Source of the DNA: Chalciporus piperatus
Lineage: Eukaryota > Basidiomycota > Agaricomycetes > Boletales > Boletaceae
Direction: 5' to 3'
Length of the DNA: 64,000 nt
NCBI GenBank assembly: GCA_038093975.1
Contig: JBBPTG010000099.1
Span: 1 to 64,000, forward strand
Of this stretch, positions 23,859 through 37,100 are shown piece by piece. The notes below the pieces were generated by a model. It was not told where the DNA came from. It did not search any database and was given only the letters and a program-made list of their open reading frames with translations. Numbering within the stretch: position 1 is the stretch's first letter; each line of letters begins with the position of its first letter. A program made the translations under genes and the position numbers.

Positions 23859-26800
23859 TCACAGGGAAAGTAGCAGATGAAGATGAAAACGCACGGCATC
23901 GCTATCGTGATCACTGAAGTCTCTCTGAGTCAGCAACCGCCCATCGAGAACTTTCCACATGTGTGTCATAGGGAAGCCCATGCCTTTTCTTCGAAGGCCG
24001 GTTAGGACTCGCAAGAAGGGGAGTGGCGAACTCTGGAAGTTCCCCCGGGCCTCCATGTAGGGTGGTCGATTCTCCGGTGCGATGAAGCCATCGCTCGCGA
24101 TTTCGACATCATGCTCGCCGCCCTCCGGATCATTGGCATACACGCAAAGGAACCGGCAAAGCCGGAGGTATGCTGCGCGGTCCCTGAGGTATAGTTGGCC
24201 TGCGAAGACGTTGAGCTGGTCGATAAGAGCCCACGGGGTAGTCCAGTCCAGGGGGGTTGCAGGAATGCTGTACAGTTTGAGGTCGTCGCATGGTTGCATT
24301 GACTTGATGGTACGGGGTATATAGAGGTGAAGGCGAACATGTTCGCTGATTTTGATGTCTGGCAACAACCTATCGACTTCATAGGGACTGAGGATGACGA
24401 GTAGATCATTATCGCCCTGTTTCCCGGAAACAACCCACTGGACAGGACGCAAGTAATCGTCCATCTTTCCAACCGTTCCCGCCGTAACCGTTGTGCAAAA
24501 GTCTTTCGTCGCCCAAACGAATCGGCTCCAAACGTGAGGTTCCGTGAGGGCTGCTGAAGTCGTGCTAAGGGTCTGAGTGAAGGGGAGGAAACCTTGGGTT
24601 CGCGTCGGAATAACTCCGGTCTTCACGAACGAAAGAACATCATGATGGACCGAGTGCGTCACTGGTGACAATTTTGGAGGTTTTTCTACTTGCCGCTCCC
24701 GTTCAACCTCGTAAACAACTTCCCGTTCTTGTTCCTCGTCCAGATTGACATTGCGAAGGGATGCAATCCCTAAACTTTCGCAGCGTTCACGAATTGCTGG
24801 CACTGTCAAAGTAGTAGGGTCGAAGGCGTTGCGGGGGGAGTAGAGGTTGACGAGAGCCTTTGCTTCTTCCTGGAGCCATTCTCCCTTTAGTCCTTCCCTA
24901 GTGACACTTCCCTCACAGAAAAGGGACCAGGCATGGTATCGGGACGTATGATGCACCCCCTGCTGAGCCCATTGGGGGGCCCACCGCTCAACCTCGTTGC
25001 AAGTTTCGCGTATGGCCCAGTGTAAGACATCCCCGGCATTGATGATGTCCCGAGGTCCCTTGCCGGTCACCAACCGGATGTTCCGATCAATTTCGAGAGG
25101 CGCGTAAAACATAACTGAGTGACCGTGGCCAAGCTTTCGCATTCGCATACAGCCTGGCACATCGAGGAATGAGATTCACATGTAGAAGAACACACATGCA
25201 AACATACCTTGAGCTAAACGATCCTTGGTAACCTTGGGACCCAGTGTGACCGCTGCTCGAAACCCACGAGGGAACTTGATGTCTGTACCCCGCGTATGAG
25301 CATCGTCAAGGTATACGACACATTGGTCAAGCTGTTGTGCGAATGGCGATGATAGGAGTAGTTGTGTCCGTCCATCGCGCGTGAGCACGATCAACTCGTC
25401 TTCGTTATTGAAGTAGATAGCAGCCAATACATCGGGGCTCAGTTCTAGCCAAGTTTCAGCGAGCTGTCGGTTCTGGAGATCCAACATCTGAGCACCAACG
25501 TCCAGGAGGACGCATATCTCAGGTGTCTGGGCGACAACCATCTCCAGGAACTCGCGAGTAGTTCGTCGCTCTCCGTTCCCATGGGTCGTTAGCCTGTATA
25601 AGTCGTTCTCGGGCTGGAGAAGGTAGGATAGAACTTTTGCGTTGGTCCCTCTTTGGTGCTCTGGGTCGTGCTGGGTGATTGTCACGGGTAATAGGTATCG
25701 ACCATCATTGGTTCCCGAAAAGCCTGAGTAATGTCAGCAACTAACTTGAAGCTTGACGACTAACTGAGCATGTCTCACCTGTTGTGAGTTGTTCTTTCTT
25801 CTCTGCGAGGTCCCAGCCAGAGCAAGATAATTTCGAAGGGAACTCCTTTGCTTCTTTCGGGAACACGACTCTCGAGAGGTAGAAATCAATTGTCGCTTGG
25901 TTGTGTGAGAATAGTGGGAGGAGTAACATTTTCCATTGCTCCGTTGACTTGATATTGATCCCACTAAAGTTCCGGAGGAAGTCGGGGACGGAGGGACAGC
26001 CTTGAACCCACAGATCGTAATCCAGAGATGGATCATCTTGTTTGAGAAGGAGGTCGAAACACACACCAAGCTGCTCCTCGTTGAGACCGCCGTAGTAGTA
26101 GGACAAACACGTAAGTAGGATCGCGACATCTGGATGGCCAAACTCGGCCCGCTGCGCTGGCACGTCCTTCGCCCGGTATGGAACTGCCAGCATGGTACGC
26201 TCGGGAGCGAGACCATAATCGACGCGCCACCGTTGCTCCTTGAAAGCAAATAAGAGAATGTCGGTGGCGAAAAGACCACGTAGAAGCAGTAGTCCACCCC
26301 AGAGTGCACTGTTCTGTGCATACCCCTCTACCTTCTTGAAGACCGAATCAGCGACGTCCTTGGACGAGATGAAGATGGAGATGGCGTCCTTGAGCTCCGC
26401 AGGTAGGTGCTCGAACTTGAAACTGGGGAGAATGCTAGCCATCATGTCTTGAACTATCCTTGTTACCAACATCTGGCCAGCTTCGACTTGGAGGATGCGG
26501 AAGTGAGGGAACGACCCCGACAGACCGCATTCGTACTCGACGCCGAGCGGAAAGATGTCTCGGAGGGAAGAAGCGTACTTCTTGACAAGCCCAAGAACCT
26601 GTTGCGTGGTCGTCCATCGCTCCGGGAATCCCTCCATGGGTTGTTGAAAACCCAAAGTATACACCAATTGGTACCGGACATGGAGGATCTCGTCGCTCTC
26701 GTCGAGGACGTCACGGACTCGAGCTTTCATCCATCGTTGAAGTTTGAGCAGGTGACGAGCCAAGGGGCTATCTGCGGGTTCAGAGAGTTGTTTTTCCACA

Positions 26801-29800
26801 CTGACGAGCTTGAGAGACAAGACATGTTCAGGTTGGACGAGTAGAACGCCACGGTCGCGCATGCAATCCATCATGATGGCATGCAGGGAAACGGCTTGCT
26901 CAGCATCCAACCCAAGGGAGCGCGAAAACGGGAGGTAGTAGATGCGCCTGTTGACGAGTCCACCGAGGCGATCGACAAGCAGCTGGAACATCTGGGCTGT
27001 TAATGCCTTTGGGACAATGACTCGGACCATCTGATTGCCATCCGCGAGCGCAGCAACGGTGATAGGAATGATCACGGATGATTTTCCTTCACCCATGTTG
27101 AGTTGCATGGTCGTATTCTCATCGGACTGAGGTGACATCATCTGTATTGCGACGTCTACTTGGATGTGTCGAACAAGGAAGTTTCCTTGTAACTGGTGAG
27201 AGACAAGCAAAGTTAGTACCATATGCGCTAAGAATACAACGTACAAACCTGGAGTAACAGCCAGTCGGAATACCTCCCAGGTTCCCACCCATTGAAGAGT
27301 CCCTGGTGCTCCAATTCGGTCATGAATTCTTCCTGGAGGTTGTCCAGGTGGAAACAAAGCAATCGTCGTGAGCGCTGAAGCTTTAGTGCGTAAGTGGCGA
27401 GTGTAATGATATTCTCCCTCCAAACTTGAGGGAGTTTGAACAGGGAGGTGGAGGCAAGGCGTCGGAAGAGTGAATTCGGAGTAATCCTCGGCCACTGGCC
27501 GGAGTTGGCAAGAGCATCGTCCCCTCTATTCGTCCCTGCCGGACTCGGACCCAGCATCTGCATGATGCTTTCTAGTGTCTTCAGATACTGGTTTCGTGAC
27601 TCCCAGTACTGATTCCTGAGGGTCTCCGTAGAAAGTCGCTCCGCTGCTTCGTTTACGACCATACCAGGGATTGAATCTCTCTGAAAGTGTCCTATGCTTC
27701 CCTGGAGATCGGCAGCATACTGGTGTTGGAATGGGTTTGTCGCCTTCGCGTGAACCATCACGGCGAGTTGGCCCACAGGCGTGGATCCAGATGACGAAAT
27801 ATCCTCGACTTCGCCATAGGTGCTACGTGAACTTGGAGGCGCCCCGACGCCAGCTGGTGGCAAAAGGTGAGCGGGTCGGTTGAATAGCTGTTCGGCAGTG
27901 ATCGACCATGAGACGCGAGGCGGGATATTCATGGGGTTCTTGTGCACCTGGGAAGGGCCCGGGGCGGTGGCACCCTGTGCGTAGGCGTCGTCAAGAATTG
28001 ATTGGACGTGATTGGCATGGTCCCGGAGTTGATGATTCCAATGATACACAGAGAAAAACAATTCGAGTTTGGTGTTTAACATGGCCAAGTTATATAAACC
28101 AGGACGAAGGGATGATGCCACCAGTGCCGGAGGACACTGAGTCGGCAAAGAGTTACGAAGCTTCTCCACTGCCGCGTTGGCGTCCGACACGATTCTTCTG
28201 TCATACGACACCGTTCGGCGATTCTTTAGGTCACGGAGACTTTCACGGGGTTTGGCAGGAATGGAGCATTCAGGACTTTGATCGAATGGGAGGGCCGCCG
28301 TGCGAAGTTCGTCTTTCAAAAACTTTGTCAAGACTTCGGAAGAAGGCTCATACCCTTTTGAAAACTCATAGCTATCATATGGGGGTGGATTCTCCAGCAG
28401 GAATGCACGGCATGTCGTGAATGCCACCAGGGGTGAGATGAGGTTGCTGAGCTCAGGGGATCTATAGGCCATGGCTGGAAGAGAAAAAAGAAGTTGATGC
28501 TGTTTCGCCCCCTCAGCTTTGCGGAGTTGATTGTAGGCCTCGATCCAGATGGACGAAAGATCAGGAGTAAGCCATGATTTGTTGTAAGACAGTGAGAGAG
28601 GTGCCATGGCTTGAACCACCTTCGTCCAGGATTCCATCACTCTCAATATCTGCGGGCCATCTATCGTCCTGGCCGATTTGTGATAAACCGCCCATGCTGC
28701 AGCATATGCTCGCTGTTCCCGTTCTTGCCTAGATGGATCTACTGTGTCGCCACGGGAATGGTATTGGACATCGTGATCTGTCCCAGGGAGATCTTTAGAG
28801 GACTCAAGAGGGAGGAGATATGATGCACGTAATGCGCTGCGTTTAAACAGCCCAGGATTGCGTGACGGAAACCCTTCGAATAATTTCGGTTTGCTGTTTT
28901 GGTTGAATAGCTGAACCCTTTCGCAGTGGTTCTTGATTTCCGTGGCAACCGTGTACAGCTGGTGGTGTTGCGAAGTCTCCGGAAGACTTTGCCAATGGAC
29001 ATTTTGCCCAAGATGCTGGGGGTGAATGTTTCGCGAGGGACATAGTGATGCGATCGAGCGTAAAAGTTTCGCATCGCGAGCGTCAACCTTCATGATAGAA
29101 CGACAACCCGCCGACGAGAGTAGAGTGAGCGCCTCTTCAGTGCCTGTCCTGCCTGTCAATGGGTCAGGATTACAGCCGCTGCTAGTCAGTGCATGCAGAT
29201 ACGCCTGGAACAACTTGTTTGTCAAGCCGACATTCCCAGTCAGGCACCCTAGTTCGCTATCAATGCGATATGTCTGATATGTCACTGGTCGATGGGGAGG
29301 AGAATGAACATCAATCTCCACCTGAACGTGATGCTCGTGCATCTTGAAGGAGGCATCACCGTCAGGAATGAGTATGCATCGGGGAATAAGGTCCATTTCG
29401 AGTTGGCATTTGGGGCGGAGAACGAGTTGGTTAATGAGACCAAACAGTGTCCCAATGGACTGGTCCATGTCGTAGACCATTCCGCGAAGGTTGCGGGACT
29501 GGAGCTCTCCATCTTCGTTAACAAAGAAGCTGAGGCTGTAGCGGGGCAAAGTCACTGATAATTGGCGGGATCGAACACCGTCGGGCGAGGTGTTCAGCGT
29601 GACAACGACAAGAAGATTTTGGGGGTCGTCAAGTGGCTTCACAAGACATGAAAGCATAGCCCAAGTGTTGCTCCTAATGTCCACGAGGCGCTCGCGACCT
29701 CTCCATATGCGGTGGTTCCCAGGGGCGAAATCAAGCTGCCAATTCTGAGATGAAGACATCCAAAGCTTGTTGAGAGGGCGGATCTCCATGGTCCATGTGG

Positions 29801-32800
29801 TGAGATTCAACCAGTGAACATGGTCGTTGATGAGAACAGCAGGTAAGTCCTGTCGCAGCTTTTCTTGCGGAATCAACTCAAGCACGTCAGCTAGATCTTC
29901 GTGCCTAGCTTGTATGACGAGATCCTTGCCCCTCAATGCAAAGTGCACCTTCCGATATAAATTTAGTTACAAACTCAACTAGACTTGACGTGGAGTGCTC
30001 ACCTGATGCTGCTCGATCATTCCCTTCGTTGAGAAAGTCATTCCCGGGAGGTCGCTTGCTGTGACCTCCAGAAGTCTCTGCAATGATGAATCAGCAACCG
30101 GCTCGAAAATTGACACGGAGACTGGAAACCTACCTCGCCAAACAGCAGGCAATAGATGGGATTCTGTAAAATTTGCGGGGGCAGTCCACTTAACGGCTTG
30201 CCATCCACCAGAAGTGCGCCATTGAGCACATTCAAGTGAACCACTTGCGAGCGTTGGGTAGCGGTAGGCCTAGTTGCGCACCAGAACCAGCGAGCGTTTG
30301 GGGGTGGCAGCGGCTCCCATTCCGACCCTACTCGGTATCCCAACCAGACCTTGCCGACGGCATTATTGATCCCCTCATTCGAACCATGAGCTTGGATAAA
30401 ATGGCCTAAGGATCCCTCGAGAGCAAGGGAGAGATATCGATCTCTGGAAAGAAGAAGCTGAGAGTATAAAGGGAGTGTCGACAACTTGGCGGGAGTATTC
30501 TTGTGTACGAGGATGGAACAGACGATGAGAGCCTCGACATCCGAGTCGCTGGCAGAACCAAGCAGCGTCTGAATTGAAGTTGGGCCAACATCGAACGTGC
30601 TGCGGCAGATGGCTGCCGTATCCCGCAACAAATGGTGATCAGCTTCAGTGGCGGATGTGCTCGCGACCTTGTGGGATAATTCCTCCACCCAGCCATACGT
30701 CTTCTGGCGCACGGAATGGAGAAGTCGAATGACACGGTCTGATATGTCTTGATTTGGACTCGATGCCAATACGCAGGTAAGCAGGAGTGCGGTGGTTCCC
30801 ATCGTCGGGCCTTCAAGCCAATTGGCTTCAACGTCCCGGACCAAGCTTTCGAGCTCGCTCAAAAGCGCACTGCAAAAGGATGGGTCTTGCGTGGTTTGAT
30901 GCCAAACCAGTGCACCCGCGGCCGTAAACGGCCCCACCTGGGAGGCTGTCTGGGCCAACAAGAAGTGAATTTCCGGATGATGGAAGCTCAGAGTCCGAGC
31001 ACGAAGCTCTCTGAGAATATTCAGCCACTGAAGCTGACCGCCACTGCGTAAGTGGCCCAATGCGATGTATTCGTGGGGGGAAATGTCCTTGTGACAGTCG
31101 GACTGGTTGGCCATAACTTCGTTGGACGCGTGAGACGTGGCATCGACGTAAATCTGGAGGTTTTGGTAGGCCCCATCGGGAAGTTGGTACGTGCAGATCT
31201 CGTGCAGATCAATGTTGCAAAGTGCGAGGTAGGAGGTGGGAATGCTGGCACCTTCATCGTACCCATAGAATGCTAAATTGTTCTTCACGCAGACCAGCTG
31301 CAAGTCTGCTTTAGATGGAACAGGTTTGGAACGGTCGGCATGGGCGTGACGTGTGTTGTTGATCGGCTTCACATCCGATCCAAGAGTTACCCGAGAACGC
31401 GGATGCCTAACCATATAGGGTTCCAGAGCACTATACTGGTGGAGGTATAGCGATGGCCGCTTTCTGTGCTCGGGAGGTGGAGAGCAGAGGTTGACGAGTA
31501 TGAAGAGGGTGGTGGAGCGCCACATGTTAAAAGCGACCGGGCAATCAAGCTCAAAAACAACTACAGCAGCTTCGAGGGGCGAAGTGGGAAGTGGCCATTC
31601 GTGAACTTCAATCCTCATATCCTCGAGTTCCTTTTCCAATTGGCATTTTCGGCACTGACTTCGCGTGTGGGATCGAGTGCTTGGGAAGACATGATTGAGG
31701 AGGTCGGCTCGCTGCTGGGTCTCCGCGCGCCGATGGACAGCCAGCGTCAGTTCGGCCTTTTTTTGGTCTACTTGGTGCCGAGCATCAGCTTCGATTTGAG
31801 CACGAAGTCCCTGGAGATGTTGGGAGCCTCCATAGTAACGCACGGCAAAACTGTCTTGCGAGATTTCACCGGAGAAGGTGGACCACAGGTTATGTGATTG
31901 GGAGTGACGTCGAGAGAGGTGGTGGAATGCTCGGCGAACACGCTCGAGGTTTATAGGGCTCCGGAGAAGGAGAGCCTCCAGTAGAGTGATAGGTACTTCG
32001 GGCGAGTACTCCGCAAATAGTGGTATCTTCCCCAAAACGAGGGTATCGAGCGCGATCCAGAGCTCGATTGTTGTTAAAAGCATGATGGAGATGGATTCCG
32101 GGTCCCCCGCGTATGCCTTTTGGGCATTTGACGAATAGCCGTTAGCCAGAAGCTCCAGCTTTTCGCAAGCTGCATCGGTATCCATGGCACGTTCGATCCA
32201 ATCATCGATCTCATGCTCCACCGCTTTTTCGACGTCGTACAGGGCAACGTAGCGGTCGGCTTGGTAGGCTCTGTTGAAAAATGATCCATCTGGATCCAAG
32301 AAGTCGTCAAGAGTTGCCCTGGGGTGGTGAGAGGGTTCGAATGGAGTTTTTGCAAGGGGATTGTTGATGTGTTGGAGGGAGTTGTGAATATATTCACAAC
32401 TGTGAGGGATTGATACCCGCACATCTTCAGCGAGATCGAGCGTGGAAGGTCTCCACCTGGGGGACTTGTATTGCATGCGCTGCACCTGCGTCCATCGTGT
32501 CCTAAGGGTCGATCGAATGCGCTCGCATGCATCCGACACAGCTTTTGACAGCCAGTCAGGTACAGGTGCAGACTCGGAAGAGCTAAGCTTCCTTAATCGC
32601 CGGCTGATTTTGGTGGAAATAGTGTGGAGGAGGTCGTTCGAGAGGTCGTGATGAACAGCTTGCTCAGCAAGCCTGCACATGAAAAAGAGCAGGAACTTTT
32701 TATACGTGCAGCGTCCAAGATCACTGGACCGTTCAGCAGAAGTCTGCAGAGCCACTCTGATGAGCAGCCAGAGTGACGACCGCCTCCAGAGTGACTTTGT

Positions 32801-33514
32801 CCGACTCCGAACGACATCGTCGCCGATGCGTTTGGTGATCCGCGGGATATCAGCGGGACGACCGACAGCACGTAAGATGCCGGTGAGAAGTTCGGTGACA
32901 TACTGTGGGTCACAGGTGTCTTGCTCTTTAATAGCTGTAGGTTGGATGGACGAGGGGGGATGAAGTATGTCTTCGTTCATGCGAACAAGAAAGTTGGCCA
33001 GTTCGGCTTGGAAGGCCTCATGGCCAAAAACGCGATTGGGGACTTCGATGGCGGGACCAGGATAGGAGCATTGAAGCTTTCCTTGGGCACCCATGACCGC
33101 ATCGGCAATCGGAGATATCTCCATGGCCTCATAGAGTGTTACGGCGTCTAGTTTCCTGAACACGACGGCGGCATTCTGAGCACGGAGGAGGTATGCAAGG
33201 ATACCTACAATTGTTTAGTAAAGGACGATCTGGGATACGGAAAACTTACCGCCAGTTTTGAGCTTCTTCAGCTGCAGGATAACTTTGTCCGTCGAGAAGC
33301 TCTCAGCTTGGACAGTTTCGCGGAGGCTCGCAAGCATCTTTGTGATGTTTCCCCACCGGGATTTTTCAGCCCCAGTGACGTGCTTACTGAAGGCCGTGGA
33401 AGCAGCACAGGCTGCCCCGGCGAGAGCGTAGTCTTTATGAATGGCATGGTGACCGGCATCGGGGATACGCATCGGGGAAAACACGTGGGTGATGTTGTAT
33501 TCAACTTGCATCAT
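23859..33514 (-). CDS. Giant DUF6606-DUF3638-DUF3645 protein (3,111 aa)
   Basis: Exons in gene order: 33514-33250, 33205-30134, 30076-30003, 29948-27249, 27192-25779, 25723-25208 and 25153-23859. They sum to exactly 3,112 codons. The N-terminus (NITHVFSPMRIP ... GILAYLLRAQNAAVVFRK, AVTLYEAMEISPIADAV) matches the DUF6606 type. A P-loop-like GEGKSSVIIP lies at about residues 2071-2080, in the DUF3638 signature MQLNMGEGKSS. Downstream come FSGTNDGRYLLP and a helicase-like YLDDAHTRGTD near 2650. Then VTLGPKVTKDRLAQGCMRMR crosses the last intron and marks the DUF3645 part. The family is widespread in fungi and often labelled ubiquitinyl hydrolase, but the visible motifs look more like an NTP-driven SF2-type motor. 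Function is unknown. The reading frame is intact with six short introns, so the gene appears functional. Confidence 0.9.
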
Positions 33515-33658
33515 GATGGATTGTGAGGGTTCTGAAGTGTTGCTGAGTGTCGTCGGTGAGATGGTTTGAAGATGATACTTACTAGTAGGATGTCAGAGAC
33601 GCTGCCAGAGTCAGTGGCGGCTGTTGGGTGGCTCGAACTCGCCCGAGTTAATTATTGG

Positions 33659-33706
33659 CTAATCGGGCGTACGCGCGAAGCATGGTTCGCGCGTACGCCC
33701 GATTAG
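33659..33706. repeat. Perfect 21-bp inverted repeat with 6-nt loop
   Basis: The left arm 33659-33679 (CTAATCGGGCGTACGCGCGA plus one A) is exactly complementary to 33686-33706 across the loop GCATGG. Homology continues imperfectly for about 8 bp outside (ATTATTGG versus GCAATATT). It is GC-rich and would form a stable cruciform or RNA hairpin. It lies about 145 bp upstream of the giant gene's start codon. Confidence 0.9.
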
Positions 33707-33889
33707 GCAATATTGCGCCAACAGTGGGCTGGACGACGTGCGCGACGTTGACGATGGTGGCGGGGCAGAAAGAAGGGAGACCGACGGACTCCGGTTCCAC
33801 TGTCGCGATGTTCTCCAACAGTCAGCGACGAACGCAACTCGGAACAGGAGTCCATCGTTCTGGCAGTCACCCGTGTTCGTCGCCCGAGT

Positions 33890-34022
33890 ACCCGGTTCGA
33901 GTGCGTCACCGGTGATGCTTTTGGAGGTGGATCTACTTGCCGCTCATTCAGTGACCTCGTGAACAACTTCCCGTTCTTGTTCCTCGTCCGGACTGACATC
34001 GCAGCATTCACGAATTGCTGGA
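33890..34022 (-). pseudogene. Duplicated fragment of the giant gene's 3' coding region
   Basis: This stretch repeats, with substitutions and a deletion of about 20 bp, the sequence at about 24650-24810 inside the last exon of the giant gene. Shared blocks include AACAACTTCCCGTTCTTGTT, CTCGTCC and TTCACGAATTGCTGG. It is in the same orientation as its source but sits upstream of the start codon. It has no function I can see and looks like an ectopic copy or the remnant of a lost paralogue. Confidence 0.75.
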
Positions 34023-34181
34023 AAGTAGAGTCCAAGGTTACGACTAGTAGTAGTACTACCAGTTCCGTTTATGTTGATTACGTAAATGCCCACTACACTG
34101 TTGGACTCTTCGATAGCTCGATATTGTAGTACTACCTCAATTCAATAGGCGCCAAGTTTTCACGACGCTTTTCTCGGGACC

Positions 34182-37100
34182 ATGTCGTCCGATGACGAAT
34201 CCGCAACCAAGGACTTGGACGTTTCCGAGCGCGAAACCCAATTCGTTCCCCGGTCGGACGACGACGAAGTGTTATGGGAAGTCCAAGAGATCACTGCTGA
34301 ACGTGGCAAACAGTACAAAGTCAAATGGGCTGGACTCGATACTGCCACTGGAAAACCGTGGGCTCAGTCATGGGTCGCGAAACATGACTGTACGGATAAA
34401 TTGGTCGCGGAGTGGAAGCTGAAGAACAAGCTAGGAGCGGGGAAGAAGAAACGCGGTGAGTGGTTGTTTCTCATCTCGTTTTCTGTGCCGTCCAGGCCTT
34501 CCAGTTCGGTCGGGACTGGACTGTTCGGGTTGGGGAGCGCTAAGGCACGAGAATGCAAACGAACACGCTGACGGTGGTCTCCATTCACACGCGTTTGTAG
34601 GGCGTCCAAGTACGAAGTCACGATCGTCTGTGTCCTCCAAATCTGATCGTACATCTACAACGAAGAAGGAAACGCGTCCATCGACGTCCAAAGTCTCCTC
34701 GTCTTCGCGTTTAAGCTTGGTCGAGGAAGATCACGATGTCTCACCGCCCCCAAGGAAATCGCCTGTCAAGCGAAAACGACAGTCGGAGACACCTGTTCTT
34801 GAAACGGGTGAGCCTTCCAAACTGGCGTCATCGTCTAGCTCGGTGGAGAAGTTCCTCTCTCCCCCGCCGAAGAAACGTGCTCCGAAACGCAAACGACAGT
34901 CCGTGACACCTGTGGAGACGTCGAAGAGTGGTGCTCAGGTTGATGAACGTTATGAGTCGGAGTCGTCACGACCCCGCAAGAAGCAGAAGTCTATGGTCGA
35001 GGTGCTATTGCCACCACTTGACTCTGATGAGGAAGACGTTCCACCTGGACCCAAGGCAAAGGCCGTACCACGGCATAAGTCGCCTCCGAAAAGTCACGAT
35101 GTTTTGTCGGATGAAGACAGCTCCCCGCCCAAAGGCAAGCCCAGAGCTCTGCCCCGGAAGAAGGCACCGCCAGAGGATGTTGTTGTTCCCTCTGAAGCGT
35201 CTGCCTTTGGGGAGGCTGCGGGCCCGCTTGCACCGAAGAGCAAAGTCGTTCCCCGACGCAACACAAACAACGGCGTCCGGCTCTCTCGGGAAACTCCTCC
35301 CTCTGAGCCCAAGGGAGTGGCGAGACTAAAGCGCAAGTCTCCCTCGGAAGAATCCAGTCGTCCCTCGGAGAAAGAGGTGGAGTCGGTAGTATCTCCTCCC
35401 ACCAAAGTCGGGCCTCCTCGAGGTGTGAAGCGCCACACGAAGCAGAAACAACCCGACTCGCACAGTAAACCTGGTGCTTCGCGTGCTAAGGCCCGACAAA
35501 ACAATCCATCTGACGAGGGCGTTGCCGTTGAAGAGGCGCGAGGTCTCTTTGATAGCTGGGCCCCGGAAAGTCCTGTGTTGGCGCAGGATGTCGCGGACAT
35601 GGACCCTGTTGCCCCCGCTTCACTCCTACAGCTCCCTATACCGCAGGTTCCGGTCACGCGACCACGCAGTGATCTTTCTCCTGGAACCAGAGCGCGACTT
35701 GAATTATTCGATCGAATGATAACAGAAACGGATGATGTACATCAGTCCGTGGAATATGACGCTGTGTACGACAATCACGACCACTATGACCCTCCACGTC
35801 CACCCAGTCCACCCCCTGCCCCACTACCAAAGTCAAAGCCCAGAGCTCCTAAACCAGGAACCCCTAACGAACTCGTCGTGCCCGAGACCGAATCCTCAGG
35901 GAACTCCCAAACTCAGTCTCAACCCATCACCGCACCTCCTTCACTCCCAATCGCCGCACCAGGCGAGCCGTCTCCCCGCAAACCAGTCGACCTCCCCAGC
36001 ATCGCTGTCATTTCTGCTTCTACCACCCCGTCGTCACCCGAAGAGCTCTTACCACCACCTCAACGACATCCTCCCGCTGCACCCTCGAAAAAGGCGACGT
36101 TCAAGCCTGTACCGCATATTTCCCCAAAGACGTTCCGTTCACGCTTGCGTGCCGTCGACGAAGCGCCTCCGAGCTCGATCGAAAGCTTTGCATCCCCGAA
36201 ACGCGTAGACAAGGGGAAACAGAAAGCAATCGAGGTCGAGGCTGAGGTTTACGAGGCCGACTCTGATCTCTCTGAGGAAGAAGCCGAGGATCTCGTCCGC
36301 GCTCGCAAACGGACGAACGCGATGGTAACAGACTCGGTACTCAGGAAGAGGGGTCAGGAGCTCTCCAACAAAGAGCAACAGAGACGGGAGGCAGAGCGGC
36401 AGAAGAACAAACCGGCGAAACGACTCAAGGGTATCGATTCCATCATCAATGGGACCTTGTCTTCCTCGCCGTTGGGATCATCTCTCCCGTTTACTGGTGG
36501 CGACAATGCTCTCGAGCTGTCCTTGGCTGCAGGGGGTATGCCCGACCAGAGCGAAGCCGGGAATAGTACGACGTTGGATACGCAAGGTCAAAGTGCTGAA
36601 AAGCCGTTGACGGAAGAAGAAAAGGAACGGTTGCGGATTGAGCTTCGTCAGGAAGAAGAGGAGAGTACGCAGGAAGCGCTGGGTTACCCGATGCTCCCCG
36701 GTGCTGATGCTGATGCTGATGCTGAGATCCAGAGCGGCGGCGACATTGACATGTCGCCGTCCAGATGGTCCAAGGTGATTAATCCCCACTTTCCTCTCGC
36801 GCGTTTGAGAGATGAAAACTGAAGTGAACTGTTATCGAGGACGCTCCGGATGTCATGGTCAAACCCAGGGACGATGTCGATCCTGTCGAACAGCCTTCGG
36901 CGGATCTTCAGCATGTGAGCGTTCTCGTCCAAGCCAGTCAAGAGGAACGCCATGAAGATACGGACGTCGAGCCTGTACCGACGAACCCTCCAGCCAGCTC
37001 TCCAGCTTGTCCCATTCCCGAAATTCTGGTAGGTCAACTCACGGTATTTCATAATATTGTTTACACATCCTTGGTTCATTCTAGTCCGATTCACCAAAGA

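Larger units (their letters stand above)
33515..34181. promoter_or_regulatory. Divergent intergenic region (giant gene / chromodomain gene)
   Basis: This 667-bp region separates two genes transcribed away from each other, so it should carry both promoters. It also contains a strong 21-bp hairpin and a fragment copied from the giant gene, listed separately. A short palindrome GTAGTACTAC occurs near 34060 and 34125. No TATA box stands out. Confidence 0.5.
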
